Below, piece by piece: positions 26,714 to 34,068 of a stretch of DNA of 64,000 nt. The number at the start of each line of letters is the position of its first letter. Positions within the stretch are counted from its first letter, which is position 1. The DNA is from Anaerolineae bacterium. GTDB lineage: Bacteria > Chloroflexota > Anaerolineae > Anaerolineales > Anaerolineaceae. Where the stretch lies: the NCBI GenBank assembly GCA_013178185.1, contig JABLXC010000003.1:109533-173532 (forward strand), in the 5' to 3' direction. Made by a program: the position numbers and the translations under genes. Below the pieces are notes generated by a model, which was given only the letters and a program-made list of their open reading frames with translations, did not search any database and had not been told where the DNA came from.

Positions 26714-27487
26714 ATGATGGAAACACAACCAAATTCAACGCTTGATCAGGCAATTGCGCTTATGCGGTCCGGCGACTCCGAGCAGGCAGGGCCACTCCTG
26801 GCGGGGTTGGTGAGAAAAGATCCGAAAAACGCGGCCGCCTGGTTCTTACTTACAGGGTTTGCCCCTGATTTGGAGCGGCAGCGGTTCTGCCTGGAGCGAT
26901 CACTGACGCTGGCACCGCACAACACGGCGGCGCGCCGGCTTTTGCAGACCGTGCAGAGGGAACAGCTTGTTGGAGTGAGCGACCTGATCAGCGCGTTCGA
27001 TGCGTTCAATGGTCCGGAAAAACCCGATTTTATTCCACTTTCCTGCCCGAATTGCGGCGGCGCTTTGAAGGTTACGGAAGAAAAAGAGCGCTATGTTTGC
27101 CCGCATTGCGGGCAGGAGCACCTTTTGCGTTTGCGCGCCGGGTTGGAGCCAGTGCTGGAGAAGCTCCAGGGCGTCCAGCAAGGAGTCGAGCGGGCGGCAG
27201 ATGAGCTTGCGTTGCAGCGTTTGGGAGATGAAATGGAACATTTGCAGCAGGATCTGCAGATGAACAATCGTTCTTTCAGGCGTGGCGGGCAGTTCCTGTT
27301 GACCGGTGTGTTTGTTCTGGTAATCTATTTTGCGGTGCTGTCGTTCAGCCCGCTTTTGTACCTGGGCGCGTTTTTGGCTTCGCTGGGTTTGTTTTACTTT
27401 TACTATGGGCTAAAGAACTCAGCCCGGTTGCGTTATGCCCTCCAGGCAAAAGCAAAAGAGCAGCAGCGCCTTCGCCAGCCGGATTGA
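26714..27487 (+). CDS. Zinc-ribbon membrane protein with TPR-like N-terminus
   Basis: 257 residues, function unknown. Residues 10-85 form helical pairs resembling tetratricopeptide repeats. A zinc ribbon follows with Cys111, Cys114, Cys129 and Cys132 (CPNCGGALKV...CPHCGQ). A charged coiled-coil-like stretch (about 145-190) comes next, and then two hydrophobic segments (about 198-218 and 220-240), so the protein is probably anchored with its ribbon in the cytoplasm. No enzyme motif is visible. It starts 41 bp after the MOSC gene and may be co-transcribed. It converges on the VWA gene. Confidence 0.65.
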   Translation: MMETQPNSTLDQAIALMRSGDSEQAGPLLAGLVRKDPKNAAAWFLLTGFAPDLERQRFCLERSLTLAPHNTAARRLLQTVQREQLVGVSDLISAFDAFNGPEKPDFIPLSCPNCGGALKVTEEKERYVCPHCGQEHLLRLRAGLEPVLEKLQGVQQGVERAADELALQRLGDEMEHLQQDLQMNNRSFRRGGQFLLTGVFVLVIYFAVLSFSPLLYLGAFLASLGLFYFYYGLKNSARLRYALQAKAKEQQRLRQPD

Positions 27488-27519
27488 GCCGTGCCGGAAA
27501 ACGGCTGGAAAGAGAACCC

Positions 27520-27570
27520 CTTGCCCCCGCCTTTTTGCTGCGCGGGCTGTCAGGCCGGTCAGGGGGCAAG
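27520..27570. terminator. Possible bidirectional terminator between convergent genes
   Basis: CTTGCCCCC (27520-27528) and GGGGGCAAG (27562-27570) form an exact 9-bp inverted repeat with a 33-nt loop, itself GC-rich. It lies between the ends of the zinc-ribbon gene and the VWA gene. No clean T-run on either side. Confidence 0.4.
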
Positions 27571-27590
27571 AAATTCTTGAGGGCGGTGGT

Positions 27591-28826
27591 CTATCTTTGA
27601 GACCGTCGCTGGCGATCCTGGTAGTTGCGGTAGTGATGTAATTTGTGTTGTTCGGCGTTCAACCCTTCCTGGATTTTATCAGCCAGGCTCTGATATTCGG
27701 CTGATTTTTGGGGAGAAATGTGCGGCGCTGCCGCTGCCAGCGCTTGATCAAGGACCTGTCTGGCGTGTGCTCGTTCTCCTTTGCTTTCCAGTTTTAGGGC
27801 TTCGTTGGCTGCTTCGGCCACTTCTACTTCGCTGAAGCGGCTCATCAGGGATTGGTCTGGCCTGGCAGCCTGAATTTCTTGCGGGTTGGCATATTTCAGC
27901 GTCAAGGTTGTTTTTTCTTCGTAAAACGCCTCGTTTTCCTTCCTGGCGCGGGCAGTTAGCCGGATTTCCAGGGCAGGGAGCTTTTCTTGCGGGGGCGTGA
28001 GCAGCCGCAAGTAGATCTGGCGACTCTGGCCCGAAGCAAGATCCCCCAGCCAGACCTTGAGCCGGTTGCCTTCTTGTTGCTGTTTCCATCCGGCCAGCAG
28101 TTGAACATCCACGTGGGGGGGCAACTCGACTTCGACCTCGACCGCCCGAGCCGTGATGGCAGCCAGTTCGCTCAACTCATGAGCAAAAATGATCGGTATT
28201 TCTTGGGGGCTGGCGATAAAATAAAAATTGCCGCCGCCCTGGTTTGCCATCAATTCCAGCAGGTGTTCATTATAGCCATCACCCACACCGAAGGTGGAAG
28301 TCGAGACGCCCCGATTGTGAAGCTGGCGGGCATGGTTTCCAAGAACTTCCATATCCGTGATTCCGACATTTGCCAGCCCATCGGTGAGCAATAGGACGCG
28401 GTTCACCAGCCCTTCTGCGGCTGCGGTTGCCACAAACTGGCAGCCTTGCAGCCAGCCGCCGGAGAGATTCGTCATACCGCCGGATTCGATTCGATCCACC
28501 AGCGCCCTTAACTCTGCGCGGGCTGCCTGGTTGATTGGCACGCTGGGGGAGAGAGAAAGCACTTCCTGGTCATAGGCTACCAGCGCCAGCGTGTCTTTTT
28601 CTTCCAGCAAGTCGGTCACATGCGTTGCTGCTTTTTTGACAAACTCGATTTTCTCGCCGATCATCGAGCCGGAGCGGTCAAGTACCAACGCCAGGTTGAG
28701 ACCAGGCCGCTGCTCGTTCTTTTGCGCCAGTGGAGCGGTCACGCTCACTTCCAGGATGCGCTGGCTGGGCGTTTCCTTTTTGATCAGGCCGAGATCCGCT
28801 TGTGCGGACAATGAAAATGCGCTCAT
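27591..28826 (-). CDS. von Willebrand factor A domain protein
   Basis: 411 residues, soluble, no signal peptide. The VWA domain (about 40-215) has a complete metal-ion-dependent adhesion site: Asp50, Ser52, Ser54 (DRSGSM), Thr119 (GGMTNLSGG) and Asp149 (LLTDGLANVG). A beta-rich region follows (about 215-325), then a helical C-terminus (about 335-411). Such proteins act as metal-dependent protein-binding modules. The partner is unknown. AAAGGAGG before the ATG is a strong ribosome site. It is transcribed after the MerR-type gene with only 30 bp between, so the two form one unit. Confidence 0.82.
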   Translation of the reverse strand: MSAFSLSAQADLGLIKKETPSQRILEVSVTAPLAQKNEQRPGLNLALVLDRSGSMIGEKIEFVKKAATHVTDLLEEKDTLALVAYDQEVLSLSPSVPINQAARAELRALVDRIESGGMTNLSGGWLQGCQFVATAAAEGLVNRVLLLTDGLANVGITDMEVLGNHARQLHNRGVSTSTFGVGDGYNEHLLELMANQGGGNFYFIASPQEIPIIFAHELSELAAITARAVEVEVELPPHVDVQLLAGWKQQQEGNRLKVWLGDLASGQSRQIYLRLLTPPQEKLPALEIRLTARARKENEAFYEEKTTLTLKYANPQEIQAARPDQSLMSRFSEVEVAEAANEALKLESKGERAHARQVLDQALAAAAPHISPQKSAEYQSLADKIQEGLNAEQHKLHHYRNYQDRQRRSQR

Positions 28827-28856
28827 GGTTCCTCCTTTGACTATTTTGTTGATCTA

Positions 28857-29501
28857 TCATGCTCGTTTTGATTCAAAAAGCTGCCGCGCTGTGTTGATCA
28901 AGAGCTGGATCTCTGTTCGTTTTTCGGCGAGGATGGGCTGGCTGATGTGCAGTTCGATCCCAGGAGCTAAAATAATGCGCTGCCATGTGGTTTGGGACTG
29001 AAATAGCGGTGCGGAGGAGGAATTGAGTTGGGGCCGGTTTGATGGGTCTAGGTCCTGTTTTGAGCTAGCTGACGGCAGGCCCGGCCGCGGCTGGTTAGGG
29101 CTACGGGGCGTTGTGTTGTGGACATCCAGAATGCGGGCTATGTATTCGACGGCGCTTTCTGCTTCTCTGACGGTTTTCTGTTGAATGGGGCTGCTTTCGG
29201 CTGTCTCGAACCTTTGAGGGAAAATGGCGCTTTGTTGTGCTTGCTCTCCCTTGCCGAGTAGTTTTCGCACGGCGTCATCGCTCAATCCTTGCATTTTCTG
29301 TCGGATTTCTCGCAGCGGCAGGTAGGCTTCCTTCAGGCGACGGATGAGTTCGATGCGATCCAGGTATTCTTCGCTGTATAGCGTGTTGCGGCCACGTACT
29401 TCGGGTGGCGGGATCAGCCCTTCGTCAATGTAAAATCGGATGGTTCGAACGGAAACGCCTGCCTCCTTTGCTAGTTCACCAATTGAAAAAAATCTGCCCA
29501 A
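28857..29501 (-). CDS. MerR-family transcriptional regulator with long C-terminal extension
   Basis: 214 residues. An N-terminal winged helix-turn-helix of the MerR type (about 4-72: FSIGELAKEAGVSVRTIRFY, then YSEEYLDRIELIRRLKEA). It lacks the metal-sensing cysteines of MerR or CueR. Residues 90-165 are Ser/Pro/Gln-rich and probably disordered. The last about 45 residues (TWQRIILAPGIELHISQP onwards) look folded and may sense a ligand or bind the VWA partner. It likely regulates its own operon through the promoter at 29540-29568 and the dyads nearby. Confidence 0.8.
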   Translation of the reverse strand: MGRFFSIGELAKEAGVSVRTIRFYIDEGLIPPPEVRGRNTLYSEEYLDRIELIRRLKEAYLPLREIRQKMQGLSDDAVRKLLGKGEQAQQSAIFPQRFETAESSPIQQKTVREAESAVEYIARILDVHNTTPRSPNQPRPGLPSASSKQDLDPSNRPQLNSSSAPLFQSQTTWQRIILAPGIELHISQPILAEKRTEIQLLINTARQLFESKRA

Positions 29502-29514
29502 TTTGCTGCTCCTT

Positions 29515-29527
29515 AGATCATTGATCT
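29515..29527. promoter_or_regulatory. Dyad in the merR 5' leader
   Basis: AGATCA-T-TGATCT, a perfect 6+1+6 palindrome 14-26 bp upstream of the MerR-type start codon and just downstream of its predicted promoter. Position fits an autoregulatory operator. Alternatively it is part of the ribosome-site context. Confidence 0.4.
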
Positions 29528-29539
29528 GGTATTACTATT

Positions 29540-29568
29540 ATTATAACAGTATTACGTACTAATGTAAA
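29540..29568 (-). promoter_or_regulatory. Promoter of the MerR/VWA operon
   Basis: On the minus strand TTTACA (29568-29563), 17 nt, then TATAAT (29545-29540). The spacer holds AGTA-5 nt-TACT, an inverted repeat in the place where MerR-type regulators bind. The 17-bp spacer is shorter than the 19-20 bp of classical MerR-activated promoters. Confidence 0.75.
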
Positions 29569-29617
29569 GAATTATACTCGAAAAACAGGCGAGCCCATTT
29601 CTGTCTGATGTACCTCC

Positions 29618-29646
29618 TTGACATTTTGATAGATAAAACCTATAAT
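29618..29646 (+). promoter_or_regulatory. Perfect sigma-70 promoter of the feo operon
   Basis: TTGACA (29618-29623), 17 nt, TATAAT (29641-29646): both hexamers and the spacing are exact consensus. Such a promoter needs a repressor, and an extended dyad covers its -10 and start site. Confidence 0.92.
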
Positions 29647-29670
29647 TTAGTTACAACTAAACTATAGGTT
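29637..29670 (+). promoter_or_regulatory. 34-bp metalloregulator operator over the feo promoter
   Basis: Two 16-nt arms, AACCTATAATTTAGTT and AACTAAACTATAGGTT, are inverted repeats with one mismatch around a 2-nt centre. The dyad includes the whole -10 box and the expected start site. The TTTAGTTnnAACTAAA-like centre resembles operators of the DtxR/MntR/SirR group, and two DtxR-type proteins are encoded just downstream. The length would suit two dimers. Regulator assignment is inference. Confidence 0.75.
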
Positions 29671-29699
29671 ATACGTGAATAAAAATTATGGGAGCTGCT

Positions 29700-30725
29700 A
29701 TGGTAGATCCAATTTTGATCCTCGTTAGCGTAATGCTGCTGGGGTTCGCAGTGCTGGTTTTACTCCCTCGTCAGGGTTTGCTGGCACGTCTGAAGGCCGC
29801 TAAAGAAGCCGCCCAGCGCGAGAAAATAGAAGATATCCTCAAATTCATGCTCGATCGCCAGCAGGAGGGCCGTTTTGCTTCGACCGAATCGCTGGCTGGG
29901 GTTCTGGGTATCCGGTCGAAGGAGCTTCTGAAATTGCGGGTGGTTATGGAAGCCCAGGGACTGGTGCGCACGGAGGGCAACGCGCTGGCGCTCACCCCCG
30001 CGGGCGAACAGCTGGCTTTGCAAATCGTCCGGGCACACCGCCTGTGGGAACGCTATCTTGCGACAGAGGCGCGCCTGCCCCTGGAGAAAGTTCATCGCGA
30101 AGCGCATCGCCTGGAGCATCGTATTTCAGTTGTACAGGTCAATGAACTGGATGCTGCGCTTGGGTATCCGCAACATGACCCGCACGGCGATCCCATTCCC
30201 AACCAATCGGGAGAATTTCCCTCTGAACAAATGGGTAAGCCGTTGACGGCCTGGCCCCAGGGTATACCTGGCCGGGTTGTCCACCTGGAAGACGAGCCGA
30301 CACTGGCTTACGAGCAGATTCTGGCCGAAGGGCTAAAACTCGGCCAGAATCTGCGTGTGCTGGAAGTAACGCCGGAACGTTATGTGTTGACGGACGGCGA
30401 AAACGAGTATCGTCTGGCTCCGGCTGTAGCAGCCAATATTTTCCTTGTTCCACTGCCAGAACCCTCTGATATGGCTAAGGATGTTATCCCGCTGGTTGCT
30501 TTGAAGGATGGCCAGCAAGCCGAAATTGTAAATATTGATGAAGCCTGTCAGGGATTCACCCGTCGTCGTTTCCTTGACCTGGGGTTGACCCCTGGCGCCG
30601 TCATCTCTCCTGAATTAACCAACTTCTTTGGCGATCCGCGCGCTTACCGTGTGCGCGGCGTCTTGATAGCCCTGCGACAAGACCAGGCCGGCATGGTGCA
30701 GGTGCGGCCAGTGCAGCAGCAGTGA
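29700..30725 (+). CDS. Membrane-anchored DtxR-like protein with FeoA domains
   Basis: 341 residues. One N-terminal TM helix (about 4-24), a basic linker, then a DtxR-like winged helix (about 42-105) and dimerisation helices (about 106-165, with VHREAHRLEHRIS and DPHGDPIP as in iron-dependent repressors). Two SH3-like FeoA domains follow (about 183-252 and 258-337). Fusion of a DNA-binding fold to a membrane anchor and FeoA is unusual. It might tether regulator and transporter, or the HTH may have lost DNA binding. The GGGAG ribosome site favours the ATG at 29700 over an in-frame ATG at 29688. The feoB genes follow 10 bp later. Confidence 0.78.
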   Translation: MVDPILILVSVMLLGFAVLVLLPRQGLLARLKAAKEAAQREKIEDILKFMLDRQQEGRFASTESLAGVLGIRSKELLKLRVVMEAQGLVRTEGNALALTPAGEQLALQIVRAHRLWERYLATEARLPLEKVHREAHRLEHRISVVQVNELDAALGYPQHDPHGDPIPNQSGEFPSEQMGKPLTAWPQGIPGRVVHLEDEPTLAYEQILAEGLKLGQNLRVLEVTPERYVLTDGENEYRLAPAVAANIFLVPLPEPSDMAKDVIPLVALKDGQQAEIVNIDEACQGFTRRRFLDLGLTPGAVISPELTNFFGDPRAYRVRGVLIALRQDQAGMVQVRPVQQQ

Positions 30726-30735
30726 GGAGGCCAAG

Positions 30736-31551
30736 ATGTCTTCAAGCCCTTGTGAAACCTGTCCTGCCAATGCTCATCTGGCGCAGATGGGATTAAAGAT
30801 CGATAAGTACGATCGCATTGTCGCTTTAGCAGGCAACCCAAATACCGGCAAATCCACGCTGTTCAACTCTTTAACGGGTTTGAACCAGCACACAGGCAAC
30901 TGGCCCGGAAAGACCGTGACCCGTGCGGAAGGAGGGTATGAATTCAATGGCATTCGCTATAAACTGGTCGATCTGCCCGGCACGTACTCGCTTCTTTCTG
31001 CTTCTCAGGATGAGGAAGTCGCCCGTAACTTTATCCTCTTTGGCCAGCCCGATTGTGTTGTGGTGGTCACGGACGCTACCGCGCTGGAGCGCAATTTGAA
31101 CCTGGTGCTGCAAGTGATGGAAATTACCCATCGCGTGGTTGTGGCTGTAAATTTGATGGATGAAGCCCGCCGCAAAGGGCTGGAAGTTGATGTGCGCAGC
31201 CTATCGCGCGACCTGGGAGTCCCCGCTATTCCAATTACGGCGCGCACTGGCGAAGGCGTTCAGACGCTTCTGACGACCATCGAGGAGGTCATTTCAGAAA
31301 AGATCCAAACCAAGCCGCTGCGGGCAAGCGGTACCGTTGAGTTTCGCCAGGCTGTTGAGGAACTATCGGGCATGATCACAGGGCTAATTCCCAATATCCC
31401 CAATGCCCGCTGGCTGGCGATCCGTTTGCTGGATGGTGATGCGCGCGTGGAACAGGCATTGTTGAACGGCGAACTGGCGGACCTGGTAGCAAACCAGCGC
31501 CAATCCGATTTGCGCCTGAGCAGCAAAACTGCTCTGGCAGGCAATCAATAA
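30736..31551 (+). CDS. feoB: FeoB GTPase domain as a separate protein
   Basis: 271 residues, equal to the cytosolic G-domain of FeoB without the membrane part. P-loop GNPNTGKS at 33-40, switch II DLPGTYSL, the base-specificity motif NLMD, and the helical GDI-like region (about 190-260) are all present. The N-terminus has a CxxC pair (Cys6, Cys9), not typical of E. coli FeoB, perhaps a metal or redox site. It would drive or gate ferrous iron uptake with the permease encoded 15 bp later. The frame ends cleanly after the GDI region, so this is a split gene, not an obvious frameshift. Confidence 0.88.
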   Translation: MSSSPCETCPANAHLAQMGLKIDKYDRIVALAGNPNTGKSTLFNSLTGLNQHTGNWPGKTVTRAEGGYEFNGIRYKLVDLPGTYSLLSASQDEEVARNFILFGQPDCVVVVTDATALERNLNLVLQVMEITHRVVVAVNLMDEARRKGLEVDVRSLSRDLGVPAIPITARTGEGVQTLLTTIEEVISEKIQTKPLRASGTVEFRQAVEELSGMITGLIPNIPNARWLAIRLLDGDARVEQALLNGELADLVANQRQSDLRLSSKTALAGNQ

Positions 31552-31566
31552 GCCAGGAGGTTGAAA

Positions 31567-32976
31567 ATGGCTACCTTATCCGATCAGAATCTGACCCCAC
31601 AGGATGTCCTGGCGCGAGCCCAGGCGCTGCGGCCACGCCTGGGCGCGGCATTCCGAGATGAGATCGTAAAATCTTTGTACGGCGAGGCGGAACGCATTGC
31701 GCGGCGGGCTGTCCATCGTTTGGAGGACAAAAAATGGGATCTTGACCAGCGCATTGATCGTATCGTGACCTCGCCCGTTTGGGGGTTGCCGATCATGCTG
31801 TTGTTATTGGCCGGCGTGTTCTGGATTACGATTGTCGGCTCCAACATTCCCAGCCAGATGCTTGCGAATGCTTTTTTTTGGCTGGAAGGAGTCCTGGCAG
31901 GTTTGTTCACCAACTGGGGCGTGCCCTGGTGGATTACCGGTTTTCTGTGGCACGGCGTTTATCGCGGCCTGGCCTGGGTGGTCAGCGTGATGCTTCCGCC
32001 TATGGCAATCTTCTTCCCGCTCTTTACCATCTTGGAAGACCTGGGTTACCTGCCGCGTGTGGCTTTTAATCTAGACTTTCTGTTCAAAAGGGCGGGTGCA
32101 CATGGCAAGCAGGCCCTGACGATGGCGATGGGGTTTGGCTGTAATGCTGCTGGCGTGGTGGCGACCCGCGTCATTGATTCGCCACGCGAAAGGTTGATTG
32201 CCATCCTGACCAACAATTTTGTGCCTTGTAATGGCCGCTTCCCCACCCTGATCATGCTGGCAACAGTCTTTGTGGCGGCCGCTTTCCCGCCTGTGGTGGC
32301 GTCGTTTGTGGCGGCTGGGTCTGTTTTGGCGGTCGTGCTGATTGGGGTGTTTTTTACCCTGCTGGTCTCCTGGGCGCTTTCGCGTACCTTTCTCAAAGGC
32401 GAAGCCTCTGCCTTTACCCTGGAACTTCCGCCCTACCGCCGCCCAAACGTTGGCCGTATTTTATATACCTCTTTCATTGACCGGACGATCTTTGTTCTCT
32501 TGCGCGCTATGCAGACGGCAGCACCGGCCGGGGCGGTGATCTGGATGTTGGGGAACATCTATGTCGGCGGTGCCAGCCTGGCGAATCATATTGCCAATTT
32601 TCTTGACCCTTTTGGGTTGCTGCTGGGGCTGGACGGGGTGATCTTGTTGGCGTACATCATTGCCATCCCCGCCAATGAGATTGTGGTGCCTACGATGTTG
32701 ATGGTTTATATGGGTACTGGCATGATGACAGATCTCCCCGGCCTGGATATGCTGCGCACATTACTGGTTGGCCAGCACGACTGGACGCTGTTGACAGCGA
32801 TCAACCTGATGTTGTTCTCGCTGCTGCATAACCCCTGCGCGACGACCATCCTGACAATCTATAAGGAAACCAGGAGCGCAAAATGGGCGGCTGCCAGCGT
32901 GATCATCACCCTGGGCCTGGCATTCCTTGTCACCTTCACCACGGCTTCGTTTGCCCGCCTGCTTGGGTGGGTTTGA
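31567..32976 (+). CDS. feoB: FeoB permease domain as a separate protein
   Basis: 469 residues with about eight TM helices and two gate-type motifs. GFGCNAAGVVATRVIDSPR and TNNFVPCNGRFPTLIMLA match the Cys-containing iron-pathway motifs of clostridial-type FeoB proteins (VPCNGRFP). It is the membrane part of the ferrous iron (possibly manganese) transporter whose G-domain is the preceding gene. An in-frame TTG at 31561 touches the ribosome site AGGAGG (31555-31560), so the ATG at 31567 was chosen. The N-terminal about 65 residues are soluble and helical. Confidence 0.88.
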   Translation: MATLSDQNLTPQDVLARAQALRPRLGAAFRDEIVKSLYGEAERIARRAVHRLEDKKWDLDQRIDRIVTSPVWGLPIMLLLLAGVFWITIVGSNIPSQMLANAFFWLEGVLAGLFTNWGVPWWITGFLWHGVYRGLAWVVSVMLPPMAIFFPLFTILEDLGYLPRVAFNLDFLFKRAGAHGKQALTMAMGFGCNAAGVVATRVIDSPRERLIAILTNNFVPCNGRFPTLIMLATVFVAAAFPPVVASFVAAGSVLAVVLIGVFFTLLVSWALSRTFLKGEASAFTLELPPYRRPNVGRILYTSFIDRTIFVLLRAMQTAAPAGAVIWMLGNIYVGGASLANHIANFLDPFGLLLGLDGVILLAYIIAIPANEIVVPTMLMVYMGTGMMTDLPGLDMLRTLLVGQHDWTLLTAINLMLFSLLHNPCATTILTIYKETRSAKWAAASVIITLGLAFLVTFTTASFARLLGWV

Positions 32977-33026
32977 TCTCCCTGGTGTAAAATGAGCATG
33001 TAGGCATTCTAACGCGAGATGATCCC

Positions 33027-33710
33027 ATGATGATTGAACCTGACCTGCTGACCGAATCAATTCAGGATTACCTAAAGGTAATCTACGATCTGACGCAAGA
33101 GGGCGGTGGCGCCAGCACAACCCGGATTGCCGACCGCCTTTCGGTAGCCCCCGCTTCTGTCACCAATATGTTGCAGAAACTGGCCGAACGGGAGCCGCCG
33201 CTGGTGGAATATCGCAAGCATTACGGCGTAGAACTGACGGGGGAAGGGCGGCTGGCGGCTCTTCGCACCATCCGCCGTCATCGCCTGATCGAACAGTTTT
33301 TGATGCAGTTGCTGAGGTATAGTTGGGATGAGGTACATGTCGAAGCGGAACGGTTGGAGCATGCTATTTCCCCGCTGTTCGAAGAGCGCCTGGCGATGCT
33401 GTTAGGCGAGCCGCGCTTCGATCCGCACGGTGATCCCATCCCGGATGCGGATCTAGCCTTGCCGGAAAGCTGCGCTTCCCCGCTCAAAGAGATCGCAATC
33501 GGCCAGCTCGTCAGGGTGTGCCGGGTGCGTAGTGATGATCCAGCGCTCTTGCGTTACCTGGACGAGCTTGGGCTGCGGCCGGGGTTGCTGGTCCGAGTGA
33601 CGGCTTATCAACCTGTTGACCAGACCCGCAGGGTATGGCTGGTTGATCAGGAAAAAGAAGTAGTTTTAGGCCCAGAGTTGGGAAAGGCTGTCATGGTGGA
33701 GCCAGTCTGA
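33027..33710 (+). CDS. DtxR-family iron-dependent regulator with FeoA domain
   Basis: 227 residues. Winged helix-turn-helix (about 8-70: ESIQDYLKVIYDLTQEGGGAS... and APASVTNMLQKLAE), metal-binding and dimerisation domain (about 71-145 with the HxxxE-type EAERLEHAIS and DPHGDPIP), and a C-terminal SH3-like FeoA domain (about 155-225). This is the standard layout of a soluble DtxR/IdeR/MntR repressor, and it is the best candidate to bind the dyad at 29637-29670. It lies 50 bp after the permease gene and is probably in the feo operon, making a feedback loop. No clear terminator follows. Confidence 0.88.
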   Translation: MMIEPDLLTESIQDYLKVIYDLTQEGGGASTTRIADRLSVAPASVTNMLQKLAEREPPLVEYRKHYGVELTGEGRLAALRTIRRHRLIEQFLMQLLRYSWDEVHVEAERLEHAISPLFEERLAMLLGEPRFDPHGDPIPDADLALPESCASPLKEIAIGQLVRVCRVRSDDPALLRYLDELGLRPGLLVRVTAYQPVDQTRRVWLVDQEKEVVLGPELGKAVMVEPV

Positions 33711-33804
33711 AAAGGTGAAGAGGCTTTAGCATTGAAAGAAGCGAAAAAATCAGGCCACGATAAGTGGGTGCGAAAAATCACAATCTTAAAATATCTCAAA
33801 TCCA

Positions 33805-33833
33805 TTGACTGCTAGACCTCGTCGTGGTATAAA
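33805..33833 (+). promoter_or_regulatory. Promoter of the ilv-leu operon
   Basis: TTGACT (33805-33810), 17 nt, TATAAA (33828-33833). Transcription should start near 33840, giving a leader of about 229 nt before ilvD that contains the leader peptide and attenuator. Confidence 0.85.
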
Positions 33834-33884
33834 CATAATAATTAATTGTTACTGAACAAACGGGTCAAAAATTGAATTAAACTG

Positions 33885-33995
33885 ATGAATACTATTCTCT
33901 TCTCCATCCTTATTAGCCTCTCCCTTATTATTGTTATCCTTATTAAGGGCCTCGTTGAGGTTCGGGTGGAGGAAAGAAGCTGGTTCCAAGTGTAG
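33885..33995 (+). CDS. Leader peptide of the ilv-leu attenuator (36 aa)
   Basis: ATG at 33885, TAG at 33993-33995. 18 of 36 residues are branched-chain amino acids (7 Ile, 6 Leu, 5 Val), and 13 of the 17 residues from 4 to 20 are, ending in the run LIIVILI at residues 14-20. This is the composition of leader peptides such as E. coli ilvL. It lies 45 nt after the predicted start site, overlaps RNA segments that pair with the attenuator, and precedes a terminator 16 nt before ilvD. The ribosome site is weak. A short membrane peptide could have a similar composition, but the coupled RNA structure and the operon's content make a regulatory leader far more likely. Confidence 0.82.
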   Translation: MNTILFSILISLSLIIVILIKGLVEVRVEERSWFQV

Positions 33996-34052
33996 TAATA
34001 AGAATCAGTAGGAATAAAGAAAAAACCGCCCGAACCAATCGGGCGGTTTTTT
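33902..34052 (+). promoter_or_regulatory. Four-segment transcription attenuator of the ilv-leu operon
   Basis: Segment 1 CTCCATCC (33902-33909, leader codons 6-9) can pair with GGGTGGAG in segment 2 (33964-33971), 8 bp with one G-U. Segment 2 GGTTCGGGTGG (33959-33969) can pair with segment 3 CCGCCCGAACC (34026-34036), 11 bp with one G-U. Segment 3 also forms the terminator with segment 4 TCGGGCGG (34039-34046). The 2:3 and 3:4 helices exclude each other. A ribosome stalled at Ile/Leu/Val codons would block segment 1 or hold it back, freeing segment 2 to form the antiterminator. Ready translation would let 1:2 and the terminator form. Confidence 0.8.
34026..34052 (+). terminator. Attenuator terminator before ilvD
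   Basis: CCGCCCGA-5 nt-TCGGGCGG, a perfect 8-bp GC-rich stem followed by TTTTTT (34047-34052). Placed inside the leader, 16 nt before the ilvD start codon, so it would stop transcription of the operon rather than end an upstream one. Confidence 0.93.
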
Positions 34053-34068
34053 ATACCTTGGAGGAAAA

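Noticed and set aside
33885..33995. Reading the small Ile/Leu/Val-rich ORF as a membrane micropeptide gene
   Set aside because: Its hydrophobic run would allow it, but the alternative RNA helices, the terminator and the ilv-leu genes behind it make an attenuator leader the better explanation.
34026..34052. Reading the hairpin before ilvD as the terminator of the feo operon
   Set aside because: A promoter at 33805-33833 lies between, and the hairpin's 5' arm has an 11-bp competing partner in the leader, which points to attenuation.
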